From Streptomyces lichenis (GTDB taxonomy: Bacteria > Actinomycetota > Actinomycetes > Streptomycetales > Streptomycetaceae): a stretch of 64,000 nucleotides of DNA. Every line of letters starts with the position of its first letter. The stretch's first letter is position 1. The DNA is taken from the NCBI RefSeq assembly GCF_023218175.1, contig NZ_JALPTH010000003.1, positions 1-64,000 of the forward strand. Reading direction: 5' to 3'. Shown here piece after piece: positions 6,659 to 16,685 of this stretch. Position numbers and translations under genes: made by a program. The notes beneath the pieces were generated by a model. That model did no database searches. It was not told where the DNA came from and saw only the letters and a program-made list of their open reading frames with translations.

Positions 6659-9636
6659 GCGGAGCCTCCTCCTCCGATCAGGGTGAGGAACGCGTCCTCC
6701 AGCCGGCGGTGCGGGCCGACTCCGGTCAACGGCACATCGAGGCGGACCAGTTCGGCGATGAGGGCGGCGGGGGTGGTGCCGCCGTCCAGCCGGACGAGCA
6801 GCCCGCCCTCGGTGGGCACCGCCGAGCCGATACCGGGCAGCGCGGCGACCTTGCCGGCCACCGCCTCGTCGACCTCGCCGTCGGTGGTGACCAGCAGGGT
6901 GTCGCTGCCGCCGGTGATCTCGGCGACCGGTCCGGCCTGGACCAGCCGCCCCCGGTCCATGACCACCAGATGGGTACAGGACTGCTCGACCTCGGAGAGG
7001 AGGTGGCTGGAGACGATGACCGTCCGTCCACCGGCCGCGTACCGGATCATCACGTCCCGCATCTCGCGGATCTGCGGCGGGTCGAGCCCGTTGGTCGGCT
7101 CGTCCAGGATGAGCAGATCGGGCAGGCCCAGCATGGCCTGGGCGATGGCGAGGCGCTGCCGCATGCCCTGTGAGTACGTGCGCACCGCGCGGGCCAGGGC
7201 GTCGCCGAGGCCGGCGATCTCCAGGGCCTCGTCCATCCGGGAGTCCTCGGCCGGGCGTCCGGTGGCCTGCCAGTACAGCTCCAGGTTCTCCCGCCCGGAC
7301 AGATGCGGGAGGAAGCCGGCGCCCTCCACGAAGGCGCCCACCCGGGACAGCACCGGCGCGCCGGGCCGGATGGCGTGGCCGAACACCCGGATCTCCCCCG
7401 CGTCGGGGGTGATCAGGCCCATCAGCATGCGCAGGGTCGTGGTCTTGCCGGCTCCGTTGGGGCCCAGCAGACCCAGGACCTGCCCCTTTTCGACCCGGAA
7501 GGAGAGCTCGTGCACGGCGTAGCGCACATCGGCGGAGCCCGCGTACCGCTTGGTCAGCCCGGTGATGGTGAGCGGCACGGCGGCCAGGGCCGGGTCGGGC
7601 GCGGGGGCGGCGGTACGGCGCCGGGCGGTCAGCAGCAGCACGGCGGCGACCACCGCGCCCCCGGCCGGCATGCCCCAGACCCACCAGGGCAGTACGGCGG
7701 CCTGGCCGTGAACGCCGGGAGCGGTCGGCACCGAGAGCCCGCCACCGGCCAGGGTGACGGTGTAGTTCGCGGGGGTGGCCGGAGAGGCGTAGCCGAGGTC
7801 GGTGGCGGCCAGCACCAGCCGCAGCCGGTGCCCGGCCTCGACCTCGTGGTCGATGGCGGGGAGGGTGAGCTCGACGGTCCTGGCCCGACCAGAGGCCTTG
7901 TCGGAGCCGGTCCCGGTCCTGCCGGACGCGGCACCGGAGTCCGCCCCCGCCTTGCCGGACGCGGCGGTGCCGGTCCTGCCGGATCCGGGGCCGGTCCTGC
8001 CGGACGCGGCGGTGCCCGAGCCCTCGACGCGCACCGGGGTGACCAGTTGCGCGGGCAGCACCTGCTGCCGCCCGTCCGGGCCCACGTCGTACACCTTGCC
8101 GAACAGCACCGCGTCGCCGCCGTCGGAGCTGACCGAGACCCGGACGGTGGGCGAGCCGGTGATCCGCAGCGGCTCGCCCAGCGGGGCCGAGTCGAAGCGG
8201 GTGTGCTGGCCGGGGAAGTCGAGCGAGAGGCCGCCCACACCGAAGGAGGACAGCTGGGAGAGTCCGCCGCCGAGACCGGGCACCGAGGAGATGGCCGGCG
8301 GGGTGCCGCCCGCCGGGTTGCGGAAGGGGGCGCCCGGGCCGGTGAGCGGGATCTCCCGGGCCCCGTCGCGCAGTCCGGGATAGCGGTCCGCGGTGGCGCC
8401 GCGCAGCTGGGCCTGCCCGTCGGTGGAGTCGACACCACCGGTGCGGCTGGTCCGGAAGGCGGGCCCGGTGTCGGCCGCACCGTCGCCCTTCAGATAGCGG
8501 TCGAACCAGTGGGTGATCCGCTGCTCGACCCGGGCGGTCTCCCGGTCGCCGCCGTCATGGCCGCCGACGGTCCAGTCGACGGCGACCGGGGCGCCGTTGG
8601 CCCGGATCGCCTTGGCCATCGCGTCGGCGTGCGAGAGCGGGAAGAGCGAGTCGGACTTGCCCTGCACGATGAGCGCGGGCACCTTGATCCGGTCGCCCAC
8701 GGCGGACGGGCTGCGCGCCTCCAGCAGCCGGCGGGCGGCCGCGTCCGGGGTGCCGCTGACGGCGACCCGCTCGTACATCTCGCACAGGACGTCCTGGAAG
8801 CGCCCGCAGGCCGCCGGGTCGGCCGTGACCCCGGCCGCGGCGGCGGCCGCACGTGCCGCGGCCCGGCGGTTCGCGCCCTCGGAGCCGCCCGCGTCGCCCT
8901 CCGGCTGCTCGCCGGCGCCTGCGCCTTGTCGCTCACCGGCCTCGGCGCCCTGCTGCTCGCCGGTGCCGGGGCCCTGGTCCTCGGTGTCCGGGCGGGACGG
9001 GGCGGCGGCCGGCGCCGTGGTGCCGGTGGAGAAGAAGATCCCCGCCCACAGCTTCTTGAAGACCCCGTCGGGGAAGAGCGCGTCCGCCAGGTTCCAGTAG
9101 GTGATCTGCGGGGCGATGGCGTCCACCCGCGGGTCGTACCCGGCCGCCAGCAGCGAGATGGCCCCTCCGTAGGAGGAGCCCGACACCCCGACGCGCGGGT
9201 CCCCGGCCTTGTCGAGCCGCACCTCCGGGCGCTTCGCCAGCCAGTCCAGCAGCCGGGAGACGTCCTTGACCTCGTGGGCGGGGTCGTTGAGCCCGATCCG
9301 CCCGGTCGAGCGGCCGAAGCCGCGGGCGGACCAGGTGAGCACGGCGTACCCCTCGCGGGCCAGTGCCTCCGCCTGCGCGCGCACGTCCTCCTTGCTGCCC
9401 CCGAAGCCATGGCCGAGCAGCACCGCCGGCCGACGGCCGCCCGCGCCCTCATCCCCGTCCCCGTCCCCGGCGGTGAAGTAGGAGGTGTCGATCCTCGCCC
9501 CGTCCATCGCGAGCACCTGGTCCGCGCGGTGCACGGGCGGCGGGTCGTCCGAGGCGGCGGCGGTCCAGGTGCCGGCGCCCGCGAGCACCGCGAGCACGCC
9601 GGTGACCGCGGCCCACCGCGGGAGTCGGATTCGCAT
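6655..9636 (-). CDS. Fusion of an exported S15-like alpha/beta hydrolase with an ABC transporter ATPase
   Basis: A 993-residue protein. N-terminal signal anchor (VTGVLAVLAGAGTWTAAA, residues 11-28). Residues 40-600: S15/CocE-type alpha/beta hydrolase with HGFGGSKED, nucleophile in GSSYGG (Ser155), GKSDSLFP and GGHDGG near the predicted acid and histidine, then a jelly-roll C-terminal domain (RITGSPTVRVSVSS). Two low-complexity inserts (Gln/Gly/Glu-rich near 230-265; Ser/Gly/Thr-rich near 540-580). A transmembrane helix (WGMPAGGAVVAAVLLLTA, about 655-672) leads to an ABC domain with Walker A GPNGAGKTT (about 720), signature YSQGMRQR and Walker B LLILDEPTNGLD. This topology puts the hydrolase outside and the ATPase inside. 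ATG 9636 begins the signal anchor. It overlaps the permease start by 4 nt. Confidence 0.9.
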   Translation of the reverse strand: MRIRLPRWAAVTGVLAVLAGAGTWTAAASDDPPPVHRADQVLAMDGARIDTSYFTAGDGDGDEGAGGRRPAVLLGHGFGGSKEDVRAQAEALAREGYAVLTWSARGFGRSTGRIGLNDPAHEVKDVSRLLDWLAKRPEVRLDKAGDPRVGVSGSSYGGAISLLAAGYDPRVDAIAPQITYWNLADALFPDGVFKKLWAGIFFSTGTTAPAAAPSRPDTEDQGPGTGEQQGAEAGERQGAGAGEQPEGDAGGSEGANRRAAARAAAAAAGVTADPAACGRFQDVLCEMYERVAVSGTPDAAARRLLEARSPSAVGDRIKVPALIVQGKSDSLFPLSHADAMAKAIRANGAPVAVDWTVGGHDGGDRETARVEQRITHWFDRYLKGDGAADTGPAFRTSRTGGVDSTDGQAQLRGATADRYPGLRDGAREIPLTGPGAPFRNPAGGTPPAISSVPGLGGGLSQLSSFGVGGLSLDFPGQHTRFDSAPLGEPLRITGSPTVRVSVSSDGGDAVLFGKVYDVGPDGRQQVLPAQLVTPVRVEGSGTAASGRTGPGSGRTGTAASGKAGADSGAASGRTGTGSDKASGRARTVELTLPAIDHEVEAGHRLRLVLAATDLGYASPATPANYTVTLAGGGLSVPTAPGVHGQAAVLPWWVWGMPAGGAVVAAVLLLTARRRTAAPAPDPALAAVPLTITGLTKRYAGSADVRYAVHELSFRVEKGQVLGLLGPNGAGKTTTLRMLMGLITPDAGEIRVFGHAIRPGAPVLSRVGAFVEGAGFLPHLSGRENLELYWQATGRPAEDSRMDEALEIAGLGDALARAVRTYSQGMRQRLAIAQAMLGLPDLLILDEPTNGLDPPQIREMRDVMIRYAAGGRTVIVSSHLLSEVEQSCTHLVVMDRGRLVQAGPVAEITGGSDTLLVTTDGEVDEAVAGKVAALPGIGSAVPTEGGLLVRLDGGTTPAALIAELVRLDVPLTGVGPHRRLEDAFLTLIGGGGSA

Positions 9637-9727
9637 GACCGCCAGCCTAGACGGGGTCCTCACCGGTCCCCGGCGGTGCCGGGGGGAATGCGGAGGCAGC
9701 CTCAGGTCGTACCCGCTACCGTCGCCG

Positions 9728-9743
9728 TACCGCGATCGCGGTA
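9728..9743. promoter_or_regulatory. 16-bp perfect palindrome in a divergent promoter region
   Basis: TACCGCGATCGCGGTA is perfectly self-complementary and lies in the 139-bp gap between the S15/ABC fusion gene (minus) and the GNAT gene (plus), 33 bp before the latter's ATG. It may be an operator; no cognate regulator is adjacent. Confidence 0.5.
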
Positions 9744-9775
9744 TGCCGGAGAGCCGAAGGTGGGGACGACGGGGT

Positions 9776-10201
9776 ATGGACATCCGCCGCGCGACGACGG
9801 TCGGCGAGCTGGTCGCCGCCCAGCACCTCTACGACGGACCGGCCCGGCGGGAGTGGGCCGAGCGGTTCCTCGCCGCGCCCGGGCACCTGATGTTGATCGC
9901 CTATGTGGACGGCTTCCCGGCCGGGATGGTCTCCGGCGTCGAGATGCTGCACCCGGACAAGGGCACCGAGCTGTGCCTCTACGAGCTGTCGGTGGACGAG
10001 GGCCACCGGCGGCGGGGCATCGGGCGGGCGCTGACCCGGGCGCTGGCCGCCGAGGCCCGGCGGCGTGGCTGCTACGACATGTGGGTCGGCGTGGACACCG
10101 ACAACGACCCCGCCCTGGCGACCTACCGCTCCACCGGGGCGGCGGACGACGGCGAGTTCGCCATGCTGACCTGGGACTTCGGCGACGCCGATCCCGGGTA
10201 G
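9776..10201 (+). CDS. GNAT family N-acetyltransferase
   Basis: A 141-residue single-domain acetyltransferase. The acetyl-CoA binding motif A is visible as LYELSVDEGHRRRGIGRALTRALA (Q/RxxGxG/A form RRRGIG), followed by motif B-like MWVGVDTDNDPALATYRSTGA. The substrate (amine of a small molecule or protein) is unknown. ATG 9776 begins the conserved first strand (MDIRRATTVGELV) and is preceded by GGGG-rich sequence acting as a ribosome site. The 3' end overlaps the convergent DUF4291 gene by about 79 bp. Confidence 0.88.
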   Translation: MDIRRATTVGELVAAQHLYDGPARREWAERFLAAPGHLMLIAYVDGFPAGMVSGVEMLHPDKGTELCLYELSVDEGHRRRGIGRALTRALAAEARRRGCYDMWVGVDTDNDPALATYRSTGAADDGEFAMLTWDFGDADPG

Positions 10202-10854
10202 CGGTCGGCCGCGACATCGGTGGTCCCGGTGGTGCCAGTGGTCTCAGTGGTGAGGTGGTCGAGCAGGCCGTCCGACACCGGGTACGGGGGCTCCTCCGGG
10301 AGCAGCCGGGCCGCGGCTTCCAGCTCCCCGGCGCGGACCAGCTCATGGACCCGGTGGGCCAGCGGGGTCACATCCCTGATGGCGACGGTCCACTCGTCCG
10401 CGTACCGCCGGGACGCCTCGCCCGCCAGTCCGAGCTGGAGGGAACGGTGGGGCAGCGGCCCCAGCCGCAGGCTCCGCTCGGGGTCCCACTGCACCCGCGC
10501 CGATGCCTCGCGCAGCCGCCGCTGCCACTCCGCGCGGTCGCCGTGCAGCGCCGGGACGTGGTGCGAGAGGCAGGCATGGCGCAGCGCCCACTCGAAGCCG
10601 TCCCGGCGGACGTCGATGGCCAGGACGGTCTCCTGGCCGGGCTTGGCGGCCCAGCCGCAGCGGTACATCATCCACAGGAAGGAGGGCTTGATCCAGGTCA
10701 TCCGGTCCCGCTTCCAGACCTCCGGGAACCGGCCGGTGCGGGCCGCCGGGACGCCGATCTCCGGGCCGTACGCCTGGTAGACGGTGACGGTGTGCTCGGT
10801 GTGGGCCGCCCGGATGCGGAACCGGGGCTCGGCGGCGGGGTCCTGGTGCTGCAT
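10123..10854 (-). CDS. DUF4291 domain protein
   Basis: A 243-residue cytoplasmic protein. Family features are YQAYGPEIGVPAARTGRFP near the start, then RMTWIKPSFLWMMYRCGWA, and the later QWDPERSLRLGPLPHRSLQLGL. DUF4291 has no established activity. The last 30 residues (after DHLTTETTGTTGTTD) are low complexity and unlike the family, which is usually about 200 residues; they overlap antisense to the GNAT gene. This may be a read-through extension after loss of the original stop codon. Confidence 0.85.
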   Translation of the reverse strand: MQHQDPAAEPRFRIRAAHTEHTVTVYQAYGPEIGVPAARTGRFPEVWKRDRMTWIKPSFLWMMYRCGWAAKPGQETVLAIDVRRDGFEWALRHACLSHHVPALHGDRAEWQRRLREASARVQWDPERSLRLGPLPHRSLQLGLAGEASRRYADEWTVAIRDVTPLAHRVHELVRAGELEAAARLLPEEPPYPVSDGLLDHLTTETTGTTGTTDVAADRYPGSASPKSQVSMANSPSSAAPVER

Positions 10855-10940
10855 GCGCCCAGCCTCCACGCTCGGGCCCCGCCCCGGCCAGCGAGTTTCC
10901 CGGCCGGTGAGGTACGGGAGGGACGGTGGCGGGAAGCGGG

Positions 10941-10974
10941 GGCGGCCGGAAGGGGGGAGGCGCTTCCGGCCGCC
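10941..10974. terminator. Terminator of the iol operon
   Basis: GGCGGCCGGAAG and CTTCCGGCCGCC form a 12-bp perfect stem with a 10-nt loop, 9 bp downstream of the iolA stop codon in the minus direction. Confidence 0.75.
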
Positions 10975-10982
10975 GATGTGGG

Positions 10983-12485
<1,503 letters not shown>

Positions 12486-12552
12486 GTCGATCGTGCTCCT
12501 TAGCAGGGACTGCGCTCGCGGGGGCCGGCGGACGGGTGTCGGGGTCTGGGGG

Positions 12553-14457
12553 TCACAGGTGGCGGCGGCGGACCGCCGCGTTCCGGTCGTACTCGGCACG
12601 GGCCCGGACCGCGGACGCGCGGGACGCCACCTCGGCCACGGGCACATCCCACCATGCCCCGCCGGTGGGCGGGGGCGACACTGTGTCTGCCGTTTCGGTC
12701 TCCGTGTAGACACATGTGGGGACGTCGGCGGCACGGGCCTCGGTGAGGGCTTCTCGCAGGTCACCGAGGGTGCGGGCGCGCAGGACCCGCATCCCGAGGG
12801 AGGCGGCGTTGGCGGCCAGGTCGACCGGGAGCGGCGCCCCGGTGTACGTACCGTCGGCCGCCCGGTAACGGTAGGCGGTGCCGAACCGCTCGGCGCCGAC
12901 CGCCTCGGAGAGGCCGCCAATGGAGGCGTACCCGTGGTTCTGCAGGATGACGACCTTGATGGGGATCCGCTCCTGGACGGCGGTGACGAGCTCGGTGGGG
13001 TTCATCAGGTAGGTGCCGTCGCCGACCAGCGCCCAGACCGGGCGGCCGGGCGCGGCCAGCGCGGTGCCGAGGGCGGCGGGGATCTCGTAGCCCATGCAGG
13101 AGTAGCCGTACTCCACGTGGTACTGGTCGCTGGAGCGCGGCCGCCAGAGCCGGTGCAGGTCGCCGGGGAGCGAACCGGCCGCGTTGACGAGGATGTCCTC
13201 GCCGGTGGTGATGGCGTCGAGGGCGCCGAGGACCTGGACCTGGGTGGGACGGCCTGTGAGGGGCCGGGAGGGGGCGTACGCGGTGGTGACCTGCTCCTCC
13301 CAGCGGTCGCGCTCGGCGCGGTAGCCCTCGGCGTACGCCGGGGGGACCCGGTGGCCGTCGAGCGCCTCCCGCAGGGCGCGCAGGCCCTCCCGGGCGTCGG
13401 CGACCAGGGGGAGCGCGGCCAGCTTGTGGGCGTCGAAGCCGGTGATGTTGAGGTTCACGAAGCGGACGCCCGGGTGGGCGAAGAGGGTGCCGGACGCGGT
13501 GGTGAAGTCGGTGTAGCGGGTGCCCGCACCGATGACCAGGTCGGCCTCGCGGGCGAGCGCGTTGGCGGGAGCGGTCCCGGTGTGCCCGACGCCGCCCACG
13601 TCGGCCGGGTGGTCGTGGCGCAGGGTGCCCTTGCCCGCCTGGGTGCAGGCGACCGGGATGCCGGTGGCCTCGGCGAGGGCGGCGAGTTCCGCTTCGGCGG
13701 CGCTGTGCCGGACGCCGCCCCCGGCGATCAGCAGCGGGCGCCGGGAGGCCCGTACCGCCGCCGCGGCCGCGGCCAGTTCGGCGGTGTCGGGGCGGGGGCG
13801 GCGTACCCGCCAGGTCCGTTCGGCGAAGAACTCCTCCGGCCAGTCGTACGCCTCGGCCTGTACGTCCTGCGGCAGCGCCAGGGTGACGGCACCGGTGGCG
13901 GCCGGGTCGGTGAGCACCCGCATCGCGGCGAGCGCGGCCGGGATCAGGGCCTCGGGACGGGTGACCCGGTCGTAGTACGCGGAGACCGGGCGCAGGGTGT
14001 CGTTGACGGAGACGTCCCCGGCGTACGGGACTTCGAGCTGCTGGAGCACCGGGTCGGCGGGGCGGGTGGCGAAGGTGTCGCCGGGCAGGAGGAGGACGGG
14101 CAGCCGGTTGACGGTGGCGAGCGCGGCGCCGGTGACCAGGTTGGTGGCCCCGGGGCCGATGGAGGTGGTCACGGCATGGGTGGCGAGGCGGCCGGACTGC
14201 CGGGCGAAGCCCACGGCGGCGTGCACCATGGACTGCTCGTTGCGCCCCTGGAGGAACGGCATCCGGTCGGCGTACTCGACCAGGGCCTGGCCGAGGCCGG
14301 CGACGTTGCCGTGGCCGAAGATCCCCCAGGTGGCGGCGATCAGCCGCTGCCGGCGCCCGTCGCGCTCGGTGTACTGGCGGGCCAGGAAGGCGACCAGCGC
14401 CTGGGCGGTGGTGAGCCGCCTTCCCCCTCCTGTCATAGCGACGTTACCGCCGCTCAT
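12553..14457 (-). CDS. iolD: 3D-(3,5/4)-trihydroxycyclohexane-1,2-dione hydrolase, ThDP-dependent
   Basis: A 634-residue thiamine-diphosphate enzyme that opens the inositol-derived ring to 5-deoxyglucuronate. It has the acetolactate-synthase fold: N-terminal PYR domain (GIFGHGNVAGLGQALVEY, then NEQSMVHAAVGFARQ with the cofactor-activating Glu), a central domain (RRPLLIAGGGVRHS) and a C-terminal PP domain with the metal/ThDP motif GDGTYLMNPTELVTAVQERI. IolD-specific sequence such as EYGYSCMGYEIPAALG is present. The start ATG overlaps the iolB stop by 4 nt (ATGA), so the two are coupled. An internal ATG at 14439 is an alternative. Confidence 0.95.
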   Translation of the reverse strand: MSGGNVAMTGGGRRLTTAQALVAFLARQYTERDGRRQRLIAATWGIFGHGNVAGLGQALVEYADRMPFLQGRNEQSMVHAAVGFARQSGRLATHAVTTSIGPGATNLVTGAALATVNRLPVLLLPGDTFATRPADPVLQQLEVPYAGDVSVNDTLRPVSAYYDRVTRPEALIPAALAAMRVLTDPAATGAVTLALPQDVQAEAYDWPEEFFAERTWRVRRPRPDTAELAAAAAAVRASRRPLLIAGGGVRHSAAEAELAALAEATGIPVACTQAGKGTLRHDHPADVGGVGHTGTAPANALAREADLVIGAGTRYTDFTTASGTLFAHPGVRFVNLNITGFDAHKLAALPLVADAREGLRALREALDGHRVPPAYAEGYRAERDRWEEQVTTAYAPSRPLTGRPTQVQVLGALDAITTGEDILVNAAGSLPGDLHRLWRPRSSDQYHVEYGYSCMGYEIPAALGTALAAPGRPVWALVGDGTYLMNPTELVTAVQERIPIKVVILQNHGYASIGGLSEAVGAERFGTAYRYRAADGTYTGAPLPVDLAANAASLGMRVLRARTLGDLREALTEARAADVPTCVYTETETADTVSPPPTGGAWWDVPVAEVASRASAVRARAEYDRNAAVRRRHL

Positions 14458-15347
14458 CGGTATCCCTCTTCGCGGTGGTCGGGGTGGAAGGTGATCTTCC
14501 AGTCGCGATCAGGGCCGGAGCCGGGGCCGGCCATGACGTTGAGGTAGTAGAGCGGATGTTCGGGCGGGGCGATGGCGGGCCCGTGCCAGCCGTCCGGGAC
14601 GAGCACCGCGTCTCCGGAGCGCACCTCGCTGAGCAGTTCGGCGCCCCCGGGCCGGGACGGGGAAATCCGCTGGTAGCCGGCGCGGCCGCCCTCGGTCTCG
14701 AAGTAGTAGATCTCCTCCAGCCGCACCTCGCGCCCCGGTACGTCCTCATCGTGCTTGTGCGGCGGATAGGAGGACCAGTGCCCGGCGGGAGTGATCACCT
14801 CCACGGCGATCAGCCGGTCGCAGTCGAAGGTCCCGGCGGCCGCGAAGTTGCGCACCTCGCGGGCGCAGACCCCGCTGCCCCGCGCCTCGACCGGTACCTC
14901 GGAGGCGGAGCCGTAGCGAGCGGGGAGCCGGCGCTCGCACCGCGCTCCGGCCAGGGCGAAGCGGCCTCCCGCGCCGGAGGCGATCCGGGCGTGGACGTCT
15001 CGCGGCAGATAGGCGAAGTCGGTGGCCTCCGCGAACACGTTCTCCCTGCCCTGGAGTTCGATGATCCCGCCGTCCAGGTGCACGGTGCATCCACCGCTGA
15101 GCGGCAGCAGGATCCACTCGCTGTCGCCGGTGGCCAGCGGGTGCAGACCACCGGGCGGCAGTTCGAGGACCCGGAGGGAGGAGTAGCTCCAGCCCGCGCC
15201 CGCCGGGTCCACACCGAGGGCGTACGGCCCCTCGGCGGCCGCACCGGCCGGCAGGTACAGCCGCGACCGGTCTCCGCCGCCGGTGTCCTGGCCCGGGGAG
15301 AGGGTGGCGGGGCGGTCGCCCCGCGCTTCGGTGCTCAGTTGGTCCAT
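14454..15347 (-). CDS. iolB: 5-deoxy-glucuronate isomerase
   Basis: A 297-residue bicupin that converts 5-deoxyglucuronate to 2-deoxy-5-keto-gluconate. The C-terminal cupin shows the metal-binding PPHKHDED cluster (two His plus acidic residue), then RLEEIYYFE and VLVPDGWHGPAIAPPEHPLYYLNVMAG, all characteristic of IolB. The N-terminal cupin half (LRVLELPPGGLHPLATGDSEW) is intact. The gene is 142 bp after iolC with an imperfect tandem array in the gap, and overlaps iolD by 4 nt. Confidence 0.94.
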   Translation of the reverse strand: MDQLSTEARGDRPATLSPGQDTGGGDRSRLYLPAGAAAEGPYALGVDPAGAGWSYSSLRVLELPPGGLHPLATGDSEWILLPLSGGCTVHLDGGIIELQGRENVFAEATDFAYLPRDVHARIASGAGGRFALAGARCERRLPARYGSASEVPVEARGSGVCAREVRNFAAAGTFDCDRLIAVEVITPAGHWSSYPPHKHDEDVPGREVRLEEIYYFETEGGRAGYQRISPSRPGGAELLSEVRSGDAVLVPDGWHGPAIAPPEHPLYYLNVMAGPGSGPDRDWKITFHPDHREEGYR

Positions 15348-15360
15348 GGCCGTCCCCTAC

Positions 15361-15470
15361 CCCGTTCGGAAGCCTCCGGCCCAAGACCTCGTTCGGGAGG
15401 CTCCCGCAAGACGCCGTTCGGGAGCCTCCGGGCGCAAGACTCCGTTCGGAAGCCTCCCGCCCAGCGAGGC
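15361..15470. repeat. Imperfect tandem array, about 27-bp unit, 4 copies, between iolC and iolB
   Basis: The block CGTTCGG(A/G)AGCCTCC...CAAGAC recurs with CGTTCGG at 15363, 15390, 15415 and 15443. One copy has the inverted word GGAGGCTCCC, so neighbouring copies can pair. It occupies most of the iolC-iolB gap and could act as an mRNA stability or attenuation element. Confidence 0.8.
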
Positions 15471-15489
15471 CCCGCTCGGCGCCCTGTCC

Positions 15490-16503
15490 TTATCCCCCGC
15501 CCTTCTCCCCGTCGTTCTCCAGCAGCGCGTCGATCTCCTCCGGGCGCGGCATGGCGGAGGAGCAGGCGAGCCGGGAGGCGACCAGCGCGCCCGCGCCACC
15601 GGCGTACCGCAGCACCCGCTCCAGCTCCCAGCCGGCCAGCAGCCCGTGGCAGAGCGCCCCGCCGAAGGCGTCGCCCGCGCCGAGACCGTTGACCACCTCG
15701 ACCGGGATGGGCGGCACCTTGGCGGTCCGCCCGTCGGCGGTCATCGCGAGCACGCCTTCGGGCCCCTGCTTGACCACCGCCAGTTCGACCCCGGCGGCGA
15801 GCAGGGCGCGGGCCGCGGCGTAGGGCTCGCGCTCCCCGGTGGCGACCTCGCACTCCTCCCGGTTGCCCACGGCCACGGTGGCGTGCCGCAGCGCCTCCCG
15901 GTACAGCGGCCGGGCGCTCTCCCGGTCGGGCCAGAACATCGGCCGCCAGTCGAGATCGAAGACGGTCACCGGCCGCCGGGAGCGGTGGGCGAGCGCGGTG
16001 AGTGTGGCCGTACGGCTCGGCTCCTCCGACAGCCCGGTGCCGGTCATCCAGAAGACCCGGGCGGCGGCGATGGCGGGCAGGTCCAGTTCCTCCGGACGGA
16101 TCTCCAGGTCGGGCGCCTTGGGGCGGCGGTAGAAGTGCAGCGGGAAGTCGTCGGGCGGGAACATCTCGCAGAAGGTGAGGGGCGTCTGGTACGCGGCGAC
16201 GGGCGTCACCCACCGGTCGTCCACCCCGAACGCCCGCAGCTCCTCGTGGAGGTACGCCCCGAAGGGGTCGTCTCCCGTCCGCGACATCAGTGCCGTACGG
16301 CGGCCGAGCCGCGCGGCGGCGACCGCGACATTGGCCGCCGACCCGCCGAGGAACCGTCCGAAGGTCTCCACCTCCGCCAGCGGGACGCCGGTCCGGAGCG
16401 GATACAGGTCCACGCCGAGCCGCCCCATGACGACGAGGTCGTACGCCTCCGCGCCCGGGGTGCCGTCGTACGAGGTCTCCCGCGCGTCTCGCCGCTCCCG
16501 CAT
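15490..16503 (-). CDS. iolC: 5-dehydro-2-deoxygluconokinase, PfkB family
   Basis: A 337-residue ribokinase-type sugar kinase that phosphorylates 2-deoxy-5-keto-gluconate. It shows the PfkB N-terminal glycine motif (FGRFLGGSAANVAVAAARLG), the substrate region (GDDPFGAYLHEELR) and the C-terminal signature NGLGAGDAFGGAL with the catalytic Asp in GAGD. AGGTGAAGGGG lies before ATG 16503. It is the first gene of the minus-strand iol operon and diverges from the IolE-like gene across 182 bp, which should hold the promoters of both transcription units. Confidence 0.93.
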   Translation of the reverse strand: MRERRDARETSYDGTPGAEAYDLVVMGRLGVDLYPLRTGVPLAEVETFGRFLGGSAANVAVAAARLGRRTALMSRTGDDPFGAYLHEELRAFGVDDRWVTPVAAYQTPLTFCEMFPPDDFPLHFYRRPKAPDLEIRPEELDLPAIAAARVFWMTGTGLSEEPSRTATLTALAHRSRRPVTVFDLDWRPMFWPDRESARPLYREALRHATVAVGNREECEVATGEREPYAAARALLAAGVELAVVKQGPEGVLAMTADGRTAKVPPIPVEVVNGLGAGDAFGGALCHGLLAGWELERVLRYAGGAGALVASRLACSSAMPRPEEIDALLENDGEKGGG

Positions 16504-16685
16504 ATGTGCCCCTTCACCTCGTCGCGGCCGGGCGTCCGTGCACCCCGCTCCCCGTGGCGGTGATCCGTACCCGGCGTCCGCCCGGCCATGTGGCGGTACG
16601 CCCGTCCCACCTGTCCGTCCGTACCGCTGCCCGCCCGCGCGGGTGTCCTTGACGGTCCGTCCGGGGCGTGGTCAAGCTGGCCGGC

